This document shows, piece by piece, positions 22,641 through 34,736 of a DNA stretch of 64,000 nucleotides. This DNA is from Benincasa hispida (taxonomy: Eukaryota; Streptophyta; Magnoliopsida; Cucurbitales; Cucurbitaceae): positions 8,982,584 to 9,046,583 of the forward strand of contig NC_052359.1 of NCBI RefSeq assembly GCF_009727055.1. The letters are read 5' to 3'. The stretch's first letter is position 1. Each line of letters opens with the position of its first letter. The position numbers and the translations under genes were made by a program. The notes beneath the pieces were generated by a model. The model searched no databases, was not told the DNA's origin, and saw only the letters and a program-made list of their open reading frames with translations.

Positions 22641-23232
22641 GATTCATTTTAATACCTTAGATTATTTGGAGAACAATAAACTATAGTTTATGTTATATGT
22701 GATATAATATTAACTATAAGTTATATGTTATATGTGATATAACATATAGTTTAAATTCTCATTCTCTCACGTACCAAATGAGGAGAGAGAAAATTTCTCT
22801 CTCTCACTCTATCTGGTCCTTCTCCTTCACTCTGTGTTGTTTACAGAGAATAATTTTTTTTTTCTTTCAATTCTCTTCTCCTTCCCTCACGTCAAGATTG
22901 AGTGCAAGCCTACACCTCTACACAGTTCTCGTCCTTGAGAATAACGGAGAAGACCCCTTGGTGATGTTCATTCCTATTCGTTGAGTTCATGGATATCGAG
23001 TTTGTGAGATCGAAAGAAGACGACTCCAAATTGGAGAGGAATGTGAAGAACTGGTCTTCAAAGGTGAGTGATTTCTTAATCATTTCCTCTCTAATTGGCA
23101 CTGTAGAAAGCATGCTTAGGTTTATGTTTTTCATGGTTTCGATCACTCTGAATGTTCTGCGTTCTGTAAAACAAAATTTAGAGATTAATGCATCTAATTG
23201 CTTATGCTGCGGGAAATTCCAATCCCTTCAAT

Positions 23233-23243
23233 TGGTATCAGAG
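23233..23243 (+). other. Primer binding site of element A (initiator Met tRNA)
   Basis: tggtatcagag lies two bases after the 5' LTR end and is complementary to the 3' end of plant initiator tRNA-Met, the usual primer of Copia elements. Confidence 0.85.
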
Positions 23244-23652
23244 TCATCTCGAATCTCTAAATTTCGTTTTTGAAACTTTAGTTCAGAGTTTTGGTGGGTG
23301 CATAATGCATTATGAATGTATGGATTTTTTTCATATTAGATGGTTTCGAAATTGGCCTAGATTTTACTACTTTAAAAATGTTTAAAGTTGTAATTGCCTG
23401 GTGTTTTGGGCGTTTAATTTTATGTAATCGAGTTTGTAATCTTTCGTATCATTCGTGATGGAGTTCTGGCTTCAAAACGATGATATTTTGGAGCAAGAAC
23501 GGAGTACATCAGATGAACGGGGGAAGCAAAGTAGGCCTTTTGCCTTACAGTATTGCAATGCTAGTATCAAAATGTTGCAACGCTCCAGATGGTCAGCACA
23601 TGTGTCAATATACCACTAGATTGTGGGTTTGAGCCTCCCAGAAATTAATAAC

Positions 23653-23757
23653 AACAATATTGGACCGAAATTGATATATTAAACATTAATTAAATTAATA
23701 TAACTGTTATATTAATTTAATTAATGTTTAATATATCAATTTCGGTCCAATATTGTT
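23653..23757. repeat. Perfect 51-bp inverted repeat (hairpin) in the element A leader
   Basis: Left arm 23653-23703 and right arm 23707-23757 are exact reverse complements, separated by the 3-nt loop ctg. The arms begin aacaatattggaccgaaa and end tttcggtccaatattgtt. The right arm is also the start of a 408-bp tandem unit, so one arm has probably been copied and inverted. Confidence 0.95.
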
Positions 23758-24530
23758 ATTTTATTTAATTATACATATGACGTATAGTTTAAATTATTTA
23801 TATGTCATATGCTATGCCATATAGTATAAATCCCACCATAGGACAAACATAAAATCATGCATCATTTTAATATAAAAGTTATATTATATAGTTGCATGAT
23901 TAAGTTATGCATGCTCATGCATTTTAATATAAGAGTTATATTTAAATGCATTTTTATATTGTTTCATTAATAAAAAAACATGTTCATGCATCATGTTTAT
24001 AATAGTTATAATATATGATGACATGTCTATATAATATGCATGTATTAATTTTAATATAAGATTTGTTATAATTAATTATTTATTGGTATTTTCATCAATA
24101 AATTAATATAAGTGTTATATTAATTTAATTAATGTTTAGGATGCCAATTTTGGTCCGATATTGTTGTTTTATTTAATTATATATATGATGTGTGATTTTA
24201 ATTATTTATATGTCATATTGTATGTCATATATTATAAATCCCACCATAGGACAAACATAAAATCATGCATCATTTTAATATAAAAGTTATATATATAGTT
24301 GCATGATTAAGTTAAGCATAATCATGTATTTAAAATACATTTTAATAAGAGTTATATTTAAATGCATATTTACATGGTTTCATTAATTAATATAAGAGTT
24401 ATATTTTATTAATGAAAAACATGTTCATGCATTATGTTTATAATAGTTATAATATATGATGGCATGTTTATATAATATGCATGTATTAACTTTAGTATAG
24501 GAGTTATATTAAAGTAATGTATGTTTACTA
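23711..24530 (+). repeat. Two tandem ~408-bp units in the element A leader
   Basis: Unit 1 starts at 23711 and unit 2 at 24119, both with attaatttaattaatgttta. They share a long identical block including cccaccataggacaaacat. Related sequence on the other strand is seen near 44880-45100 in the leader of another element. Confidence 0.8.
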
Positions 24531-25254
24531 TATGATTTCCATTAATGTCTTAATTTGAGTTATATTATGTTTGTTTAATGAAAATGAAAATGCATGAAGC
24601 ATGACATTATCTTAGAGATATAATTGTTATATTTTTGTGTATGTCATTAGATGCATGGCTTAAGTTTTAATTGTTTCATTAAACTTTATAATAGTTATAA
24701 GTTAAATGAAATTAGAATTAAAATCTATAATTAAGAGTTGCATGCAAACATAGGTTAAAATTAATTTTAAATATTTTAAAATTAATTTCACCTAGACCTA
24801 TGTTAATATTTATTTCTAATATGATTAATCTTTTAATTCCCTTTTAATAGGATTAAATTTGAGGAAATAAAAGATTTATTACATAATTGTCTATAAGGGA
24901 CTTTTGTCTGAGGAAGGTTCTGTCTAAGGCTGGGGTATTTAAGCTAATGGAAATGGAACACTCCTACCTAGGAATTAACCTGGAAGGTGAATTAGACAAT
25001 AATGTTATAAGCATGCAATGAATGATTTAGGTTTATTAAAGTGTTTAATAAACAAGAATCAACATTGTTAAACTATCTAATATAATTGTTATATTAGGGC
25101 AAGTTAACAATTCACTTAGATAAATTTATTAGCCTAATTGCCTAAGTTATGAACCTTCTTTTGTAAAACACTCAGTGGGAGAAAAACGATGTATTTACTT
25201 CTATTTTCTTTTCACGTTTCTCCCCAAATAGTTCACACCGTGAGATCTATGTTC

Positions 25255-25460
25255 GGCCTTGAGACATCTTTACTTATGTCCCCCTAAGGATGGTGTTTGT
25301 ATTGGTCAGGTGAATGGAGAGAGTGTTTATAGTAAGTGGGAGAGGGATGCGTGTCAACACATCCCACGGTCTCCTTCATTAGTTTGCAGTAAACATTCAT
25401 GCTCGGCCTTGAGACACCTTTGCTTGTGTCTCCCTACGGATGGTGTTTGCATGAAATTTT
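25255..25460 (+). repeat. 150-bp-spaced direct repeat in the element A leader
   Basis: ggccttgagaca..cttt...ggatggtgtttg occurs at 25255 and again at 25405. An inverted counterpart with the same ggatggtgtttg core lies near 44105, in the leader of the minus-strand element. This supports a shared leader architecture. Confidence 0.7.
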
Positions 25461-26475
25461 ACCCAAACTCTAGAAATGGATAGGATTGCTCTAGTTTTTT
25501 TCCCCAATCGATTTTTCTCTATGATTGACTAATTGAGACATAACTCTAGAATCTAATATGAAGGGTTACACTTACAAGAAACTGTTAAGTAAGTTAATGG
25601 TTTCTTGACCAAAATTTGGTAACTAGATGTTATAGGAATAAAGAGTTATTTTGGCGTAACATTTGGTTAAGAATGTCTCAATCTAGTGAAAGAATGACTG
25701 ATTGCCCTACGATGGCTTTTATTCTGACTCACTGGATTATCATAACAATAGAAATTTTGCATTTATATGAATGAGATTCATATTTAAATTCATGGGTTCA
25801 TCTTTAAATTTATTTGTTGAATTAGAATGGATAATAGATTGCATATAATCGATTAACATGTTTTATATAATTCAAAGTTATGTCTATTTCTATAAGTTTT
25901 AATTAGCGGTATAAGTCAAAGATTTTGATGAATATATTACATTGAAATTTTTCTCAACACATAAGAGCAGTGTACTTTTTCTTTTAATTTGGGAAATATT
26001 TTCAAAAGAATTGTTGTCATTTCATGAAGTGTTCATGAATAAACTTTGCAGCAGTAGCTTATTGTAATTATCTACATAACATATGATGTGTCTAGATAAA
26101 AATATGATAAAACATATTGTATGTTGGAGTCATGGGAAGCTAAATGATCTATAAAGTTAAGTATCATCAGGGTTCCAAGAAAATTATAATGACTAGAGCT
26201 AATGAGGAAAAAATTTCCTAATTAGTTTGGGATGTCAGTTGTTGAGGGTTTTTGGAAATGTCTCGAAAAGAAGAAAAATGAGAACAAGTAAATCCAATTT
26301 ACTAAATTTATGGTATACAAATTCACGCCTTGATAGCTGAATAATGATTCACTATCAGAATTTTTCTTCATTACAATCAGATTGTAAATCTTAGCGAATA
26401 CTTATATAAGTGAAATAGTTCTACTAATTGACAACATGATGCTCATCTCATTTAAAGTTGTTGGAGGCATTAAAT

Positions 26476-26860
26476 GTTAATTTTGTTGAATATGGTGCTT
26501 TTATCACCATAAGAGAAATTTCACTTCTCCAAGCTTTATTACTAAATATTTCATAGTGTATGAATAGTTAATGATAAGACATGTTTTTTCAAAAGTCGTT
26601 TCTGAAAACATGTTCAACTTTAATTAAATGCATTTTTGTGCATTAAAATGTAATGATATTTATTTATGTTGAATATGGTACTTTTATCATCATAAGTGAC
26701 ATTCAATTTCTCCAAGGAAAATTACTAAAATATTTCATAACATTTGAATAGTTTTGATAATTAAACATGTTTTCAAAAGTTGTTTTGAAAATATGTTCAA
26801 CATTAAATATACACATTTTTGTGTATTAAAGGTTAACACATTTACTACTCAACCATGAGA
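26476..26860 (+). repeat. Imperfect ~192-bp tandem duplication
   Basis: gttgaatatggtgctttta at 26476 recurs as gttgaatatggtactttta near 26668. The following sequence is also shared (tctccaag, atttcata, catgttttcaaaag, gttcaac). It lies in the non-coding internal region of element A. Confidence 0.7.
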
Positions 26861-27087
26861 ATGTAAAGATTAATGAATCTGAAAATAAAGACAAATTTTA
26901 TTCTCCGGAAGGATACATGACTTTGGTTTTTAGAAATGACAATTACGGATAATTCTCTAAGAGTTAGAGTTAAATTATTATTACTTGTCAAAAACCTTGC
27001 TTCTCATGCAGGTGTGTCATTAAACCTTATTAGATAAGGTTATCTAGCCAATATTCGATTTTCTTTCTTTGACCCAAGTGGTCCTAT

Positions 27088-30000
27088 TGTCACACCCCGC
27101 TCCAGATTACCTCTTAACCTGGATGGAATGGTGACTGCTTCAGTTACCAACTCTTTTGCTGGCACTTACTACCTATCTAACCTGTTAAATTTTTCTCAAA
27201 CCCTGAATACATACATATCATCAATATACTAACATATTAACTCAGAACTTAACACATTTATATTACAGGGTTTAGCAGCATTGTTCATACATGAATATTA
27301 CAACTTAGTGAGCCCCATCTAGGATACTAGTCACTAGACTGACACATGTGTATTAACTAATACAGGTCTTCAATTACGCTTCCTTTAACCTGTTTCTTTG
27401 AGTGGCAGAGCAGCAGCAGAAAAGTATTTTAGGAACTGACCGCTACCTGAAAGGAAAACATTTGAAAACATGAGCTAGAAGCCCAGTGAGTGACTTAATA
27501 AAAACATAAATCTCATGCTTAAACTGAAAGCTTGAAAACATATTACTGGAACTAAAATATGGCAAGCAAACGTGTACATAAAACCTTTAAAACCATTGTA
27601 TCTGAAACCTGAATCTTAGTTGAGAATAAACATTCATCACTCTAATTCCCAATGCCAAGCAATGGCCAGATGAGACCCCTACTTTGATCTTTTTATACTG
27701 AACTACGACTAGGAGAGACCCTTATGTCGATCTCTTTAAATATACCGATGGGTATCTCAAGCAACTTCCTCTAAACATAAACATGATAACTACTCTTAAA
27801 CACCATTAAACGTCATTATTCCCTAGTTGAGAACGAGCATACATCGCTCTAGCTCCCAACGTCTGTTATCAGCCAAGAGACCCATACTTCGGCCTCTCAT
27901 TCAGACCTGCCTACGTGCACGTGGAGTTTTCTATGTACCGTCAACACCTTAGGTACATTTATTCAGGTACCTTCCTTACCTTCAGTATCCGGCTCACTTA
28001 AGCTATCAAGTTCTCGAAGAGTATTAAAAGAAAAATTCTCAAATATAGCATAGAAAACTCTTTAGGATACCTTCCCTACCTTCAGTATCTCTTTTCATTA
28101 TGTTTAAGAATACCAACGCATGTACTTTGACAACCTTAGGTATTTAAAACATAGTACATCAAGCTTTATTCAACCTTAGCTTTAATCCTAATGCATGCTT
28201 CATACTTTGTAAAATAAGTTGGCTTAAATCATGTTGAACTAGCTTGTAAAAACCATTAGCATGCGTTAGACATGGAAAACATACTTGGAAAACTCATACA
28301 TTAGTAAACATCATGCGTTGGTCATGCTTTCAATCATAGAAATAAGTTGCTTGGAATCACATAAAAATTTAGCATGAGAATAACTTTGCTCAATCCCTCG
28401 ACGTCGTATTACTTACGTACACGTGCTTATAACTGAGTACCGTTATACCTTAGGTACTTAACTAGGACACCTTCTCATTGTTCTTCAGTATCCTTAGGAT
28501 ATCTTCTCATTGTCCTTCAATACTCGTCGTATAACTAGTCATAAACATTTAGTTGAAAACTAAGGCTTAGTGCTCAAATCATCATACCAGTTCATCATGA
28601 AAATGGAGTTACTAAAACATGCTGAAAGTATTTGGATAAGATAACATACTTAAATCATGTCAATTTCCATGGAAAACATGCTTTACTTAGCATGAGAAAT
28701 AACTTCAAACATATGTTGCTTGGCACTCCATATAAACACTTAGCATGAGAAATAACTTCAAAGAAATCATGGTTTCTAAATCATTAAAACATTAAATCAT
28801 CACATAGTCACTCATAGTTCGTCGGGGCTCTTAACGATTTAGTTTGTCAGGGCTTTTAACGGTTTATATGCCTTTCCTAGCTCTTCTTGGCCTGAAAGGA
28901 CATAATTTATGGTTAACTTCCTTAGAATTCTTAGCATAATACCTCAGATAGCTTGCTTACAAATGGAACTTTCATCAATAAAACAACATTACTAGCGAGA
29001 TAATCATCATGAGTGAATTCATCCTCATGAGCGAGATTTTCATGAGCTAGATCCTCATGAACGAGATCAAGCTTTTCCCTAACAAAACTTCAACCTAGCG
29101 AGACTTACCTCTTCTAGCAAGCTTTGCTTCCTCACAACGAGATTCAGCCCAAGTTTCCAACAAGATTTCCTTCTTGAGCGAGATTTAGCACAAAAATTAG
29201 CGAGATTATCATCTCGAGCGAGATCCTCATGCTTCTATCTCGCTCTCGCTCTCTACGGTGAGCTGTTTGCTTGTTCTTCCCAAGTAGCTGTCTGCTTATG
29301 CATAGATTCTCTATTTCAACTTCAACAATTCATAACTCGAAATACAAAACTCTTTTCAAGAAATTTCCTTCTACAAACTTGTTTATAATTAAGTTAGCAA
29401 CATTATCTTAAGATTTCAGCTCAAAATTCTTCGCCGTTTGATCTGGAGATTTAAACTTTCATCATTGGCCTTAATTCAAGCAGTTGTCTACTTGTTCAAC
29501 AATTTCCAGCTCAAATTTCAAAAATATATAACTCAATTTCCAAGCCTTATCTTAAAAAGTTTCATTCTACAAAGTTGTTTATAACTAAGTTAAATATTAC
29601 CTCAAAGTTTTAGCTCAAAAAGCTTCGTAATTCGTCCTGGAGCTTCAATTCTTCACTGATGGCCTAGATTCACCTGAGAAACAAACCCTTCGTCTTTATT
29701 TTGCCCTTCCGGCCTTATTCTAGTGAGTTTTTTCTTCAGCAGCACCGCCACAGAAAATAGACACACAGAGCTTTCGAATGCCGCTGGAATTACACAAATA
29801 GCCTAAGTAGTTTGTCCAAACCGACCCAATGAATTCGACCTTATTGCTTATATCACTGCTCAAAATCTAGCATGAACCCTCCTTGCCCACTATTGGTGAT
29901 GAAGGGCTAGGATTTAGCAAATTTTCTTTTGCTAACTTCACTCACAATATTACTTCAGCACTACACCACATTATATGGCATGGTTTCATCCATATGCTTA

Positions 30001-30194
30001 TTATGCATTCCATCATCAAACATGACCTTCCTTAGTCTAGCCGAGTTTTGTCCTACTTTTACACTTAGCTACCCAAAAGCTTATTTCTTCTTGCTTCCAT
30101 CTTCTATCCTTCCTAAGACATAGCTTCATTTAGCTTATTAGAAGACATCACATTACTTACTCTTACTTAAAGTAATTAGGGTTCGGGTTTTACA
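27088..30194 (+). mobile_element. 3.1-kb solo LTR, Ty3/gypsy-like, with CCTAT target duplication
   Basis: Begins TGTCACACCCCGCTCC and ends GGGTTCGGGTTTTACA. It is flanked by CCTAT on both sides (27083-27087 and 30195-30199). No primer site, polypurine tract or coding frame lies inside, so this is a single long LTR left by recombination. The termini match those of long gypsy LTRs in plants, so gypsy is my inference. It contains repeated words: ccttaggta/accttcagtatcc blocks (27940-28520) and many agcgagat copies (28990-29250). It is inserted in the internal region of element A. Confidence 0.85.
28990..29250 (+). repeat. Array of agcgagat motifs inside the solo LTR
   Basis: At least eight copies of (a/g)cgaga(t/c) or near variants, several followed by cctcatga. 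They are irregularly spaced, so this is not a simple tandem repeat. Confidence 0.65.
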
Positions 30195-30614
30195 CCTATG
30201 TTAGAAAGCATAAGTCTAATTTCATAGATAATTCATTAATACAATTGATGGGTATTTATGAATAAATGTATCATGTTCCAATTTAACTTATGTCTTATTT
30301 TATTTGAAATGTTCAAAAGAAATTAGACTAAAGTTTAAATCACTTAGTCAAATGTATTGTGACATTATGATCTGATCATAATTAGTACCGGATATTTGAT
30401 GTACTAAGTCTAATTGACAAATATGAGATGAGATCTCACTTGAAGCATTCAGTATAATTTGTGTGACATTTTGCTGCGGGAGAAATATGGCCTTATTCAA
30501 TTTAGTACATTTTAAGTTCTCTGTTGAACTGAGTCATAATGTTCTTAAATTACTCTGATGTCTGACTTCATTAAGGTAATGCAATATAGATTGCATTGTT
30601 TTGAACGTTATTTC

Positions 30615-32355
30615 TGTTAGAGTGTAATAACATGCAGCGAAAGTATCAAGAATCCATAAGCATTCAAATTCACTAATTTTGGCAGAAACTAAAGCATATT
30701 CATCTAAATAAATGGGTTTTAGATCATACCTTTGTAGAACTCTTCAAGATCTTGATCAAATAGCAACAATCTTCTCTAAAGATCACCGTGAATCACCTCA
30801 AGATCTTTCCCACTATTCTTTTGGAGCTTTAGATCGAATTGTGGGACTCAAGAACAGCTTGAAGCAATGGAATTACAGAGAAAAGCTCAGAGCAACACAC
30901 TACCGAAGAACTCTTTCTTCCAGCCGAAATTTTCTCTAAAATTTATGTAGAATGCATGCCTTCAAATCACTCCATTCTTCTTTATTTATTGTAGATGAAC
31001 ATGTATAGAAGGAATGTGTATGGCTTGCAGCTCATGCTTAGAGTTAATGAAGTAGAGAAAATGGGCTCTGTGTGAGCATGAAGAAGATGATAATGGAAAA
31101 TCTCTTATTTCCATTTGTGCATTTAATCCTATTTTCCAATTTTATTTAAAACCAAAACCAATTTCAAAATTCAATTTTGATTTAAAAATTTGAAAAATCA
31201 AATTTTTCTAAAATTAATTTAATATCAAATATTAAATTGATTTTTTCATAAAACCATCTTCATATATTTAAATCATATTTAAATATATATTCTCGTATTC
31301 CATTTAATTTTAATTTGAACGTTTCAAATTAATTTCTTAAGCTACTCTAAAGCTTAACCATTTACGAGCTAGTAGGGGGACCTCACGAACCTATAGATCA
31401 TGGGCTCCAACGATTCGAGATTAATCGGCTAAACTCATTAAACTGATCTAACCTAATGGGATACTCCACTATAGCCCATAGTTAAACTCCTCTCACTGTA
31501 GATATATTATGTCCGCTTTATAACCATAATCAGTAAGTTGTTCCTTCACAGGTTGTTCGTTATCACACTAGGTCAAAATAACAGTTTTAGCCCTGTGAAT
31601 ACATCTTGTTCCTTAAGTTCCTACTAACCTTCTAATGAACAATTTTGATTTACCCTACGAATCAAATCTTTTCTCTATCATGAGAAGGCGAGGTCCCGAT
31701 TGTTCAAGACCTAGAACCAGTACTTAAGAGAATAACCTATTTGCTAACCCTAAATCATGTAGGATTAAATTCCATCTTGCAAGGCTATGTCCCCAGCTAT
31801 TCATCCGGTCTTATCCCCAAAATGGGAGGCTTATTGAACAGTGCTTTTGGACTACTCTCACTGTTTGTAGATCAAAGGATATTCCTGAACAAACAAGAGT
31901 TCATAGCTAGCTCAGGATTAAGATCGAGTTAACCTAGGTTATTTGATAAATGAAATAGTCAGTTTTAACAGTAAATAGTCATTACAAAGAAAAGTGACTA
32001 TTTTCGTGGTCCAGTTTATATGCAAACTCATTGCATAGGATGCCCCCACTCACATGTCTCAGCATGAACGATTTGTGGATCACATCATTTGTAGCACTTT
32101 ACAACTTCTTGTAACAACTATAGAGTGGGTCGCATCTAGTAGTGTTACCAGGATGAGATACTTAATTTCATCCATATACTTATTAGACCATTTAGGCTAT
32201 ATACTATTTATGTCACTACATAAAGTTACAGTATTCAGACTATAGCCAATGATATGTTTATTGGATTTTCATAATAAGATGCAAAATCAACAAGTCATTA
32301 TTATTGATAAATAGAATGTTTAACACGAACTGCGAGTTCTAGGACATTCCTAACA
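30615..32355 (-). mobile_element. LTR on the minus strand, with adjoining polypurine tract
   Basis: Read on the minus strand it starts TGTTAGGAATG (32355) and ends CTCTAACA (30615). It is related to the solo LTR at 36332-38217: both share the start and the ctcgcagttcgt word. On its 5' side (32356-32366) the minus strand reads aagtgggagat, a polypurine tract placed exactly as for a 3' LTR, so this is probably the 3' end of a 5'-truncated minus-strand element. Flanks atttc / atctc match at four of five bases, so a solo LTR is the alternative. Confidence 0.7.
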
Positions 32356-32366
32356 ATCTCCCACTT

Positions 32367-33225
32367 AGACTAAAATTCCAGTGAGAACAAATATATACAA
32401 TATAATGTTGAGAAACATAATGGAAAAAATACAATAAACTAGGGTATCTATATTACCATAGACAATTTCTGTCAACATGTTTGTGAGTCATTGTTGTATC
32501 ATGGAAATGTTATAAAACTTGTTTATGAAATTTCAAGTTTTGGGTAAGTTGAGACACTTGTGTAAAAAAAATCCTTACTGAAAGTAACTAAATATTCCTT
32601 TGGACTTTCCAAAGTAAAATGATGTGTTTGTGTAACAAATATTGATTTATTTGGAAAGTTGAAGGGTGCAGACTGTGTTGATGAATTTATTTCAAGTAAC
32701 ACCACGTAATAGTTAACAAGTGTTGTTGACTATTTGTTTCATTTGAACGTCAATTTCTGTAGTGGGAGAGTCATGCGGTGACTCAACCTACGTTATGACT
32801 TACTGGAAATCAAAGTCGTCATACTAGATGACAGTATTGAAAGAAGTTGACAAAAGTTCTTAAAGTCATAGTTATGGGATGAAGTACTATACTTAATCTC
32901 AATAAGCTTTTTGTAGACTTTCATTGATGGGGTTACATCATAGGATATGTAGGTCTAGGAAAAGAAAGCTTGAAAGTGTAGTATTTGGAGATATAGATCT
33001 TTAAAATAAGACTCTTAGAATTGTTGGGTGAAAATAGACTATGAGTCAATTTTCTACCTAGTTTTACAACAGAGTTTTAGTGCATTCGTTATTACATATG
33101 AGATGTGTAAAAATGAATACCTTCTTTTATGAAAATGAGTTCAAAACGCGTATACAATTTCAAGAAAATTTTTTAATATAGTATCATAATCAATGACTTT
33201 AAGCGATGACGATATTCTTGTACAG
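32367..33225. other. Non-coding internal sequence between LTRs
   Basis: No frame with recognisable similarity. It may belong to the truncated minus-strand element or to the element A interior. Confidence 0.4.
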
Positions 33226-33230
33226 ACAAG

Positions 33231-34731
33231 TGATAACTCTAAAAAAGAGTTATATTTCCTTGCTTAATTTGAGCTCTTTGTTGGATTTTATGTGTTTATT
33301 GTCTTATTTTGTAGTTTCTGAGTAACCATGAGATATAATTGGCGATTTAGTGAAGAATGAGGTTAATTTGAAGCAATTTGAAGGTGATTTGAGCATTCGG
33401 GCTTCAAAGAAATAAAAAAGACCAAAATGCCCCTACTTCAGCGTCACAACGCTCATCCTATGTCTAAGTCCAACTCTCGCCTGATGCCAAAAGACAAAAT
33501 GTTGGTGTGTAGGGTAGCGTTGCAACGCTACCCCTATCATTGAGACTCTATGAAGTTTACACAATGCCATCGTTACAATGCTTCCTTAACACTCGTGGTC
33601 TGATTTGTCGAGCGTTGCAACGTTGTTCCTAGCGTGCGTCGATTTTTATAAATACCTCTCTTCGTCTTTAGGTCAAAATATGCTGAATTTTTAGGCCGAA
33701 TTGATGGAGGTCGAGGTTGATCTTCATTCTTCTTCTTTTCCCTTCAATGTCTAGTACCTTTAGGTTAGTTTTTCTTATTATTTTGGGTTGTAATCAATGG
33801 TTCAGATGTTTATCTTGGATTTGTCTATGAATTAAGCGGTAATTTCTGTCTAATTTCTTTGAACAAGAGCCCTATGTTTAATTCCTAGAGATTTCTATGA
33901 TTAAATGTGATGTTCTTCATTTCTATATTTTCTTTGAATCTTGGTGTAATTAGATTTGTATTTGTGTGTTAGACTGACGATCCTATCATAATTGCATGTC
34001 TCTGCTAGTTAAATTCGAGCTCGTGCATTTCCTTGTATTCGTTTATGCTTGAATTTACCCCGATAACAAAAGATTAGATGTGAATGCTTAGATTTATAGG
34101 TTGACCTTGAATCTTGGTAATGCATGTTCAATCTAGATTCGAAGAATAATTTGGTTAATTGAATATGGCTTTTCTTGACATTTAATTGACGTGATTGAAT
34201 CCTCATTCTTAATGCATATGATTTTTAATTCAATATGATCGCTAAGAACCCGTTAAAATTAAGAGTATATAGTTTAATTAGGGTATGGTCTTTCCGACCT
34301 TAATCAATAATTAGGACGCTTGATTGATTTTGATTTAATTGATTGTCGGGCTTTGTAGAGATTACTTAAGTCGAATCGATTTAGTAGTCTTGCATGCATA
34401 GAATGGAATGTTTGTTTAATTATTTATTTCCATGATAGAAATTGTATAAAAAACTCTCTCTTGCTCTAGAAATTAGACAAATCCTTATGCTAGATTACAT
34501 TTACCCTTTTATTTTAATTCGACGCATTTATCTTTTCTAAACCAAAATCTCATCTACCACTCTAGTTAGAAAATTGGCTTAACAAAACAAATTGCGCTTC
34601 CCTGTGGATCGACTCGAACTTACCGCTGTTACTACGTCTTTGTAGTGATAGGAGTAATTCGATATATACAAATATTTCTTTTGATTAGTGGTCCTTTTCG
34701 AGAATTAAACGACACCAAAAACCTACTGGCA
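33231..34731 (+). mobile_element. 1.5-kb solo LTR, probably Ty3/gypsy, with ACAAG target duplication
   Basis: Begins TGATAACTC, ends CTACTGGCA and is flanked by ACAAG on both sides (33226-33230, 34732-34736). A TATA box (TATAAATAC, 33647) is followed by a likely transcribed leader. The 3' part has ttccctgtggatcgac, a word typical of the ends of gypsy LTRs. No internal coding sequence or second LTR. A cluster of gcgttgcaacgc-type motifs lies just upstream of the TATA box. Confidence 0.8.
33512..33533. repeat. 22-bp perfect palindrome upstream of the LTR TATA box
   Basis: gggtagcgttgcaacgctac plus cc: the whole 22 bp is its own reverse complement. Partial copies of the core are at 33451, 33561 and 33611. 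Confidence 0.9.
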
Positions 34732-34736
34732 ACAAG

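Larger units (their letters stand above)
20967..23230 (+). repeat. 5' LTR of element A
   Basis: Starts TGTTAGGGTG and ends CCCTTCA just before the primer site. Its partner is 35664-39710; both carry the same ordered blocks: ggttatctgat, tggtaacactac-type words, the gaatatgattca array and a final ctgcgggaaattccaat. It contains an 85-bp duplication flanking an N (21429-21599). Confidence 0.85.

Noticed and set aside
25259..25483. Small protein with repeated 'RHLxLCxPxDGVC'
   Set aside because: The repeat comes from the 150-bp direct repeat in the retrotransposon leader, which recurs inverted near 44105 without that frame.
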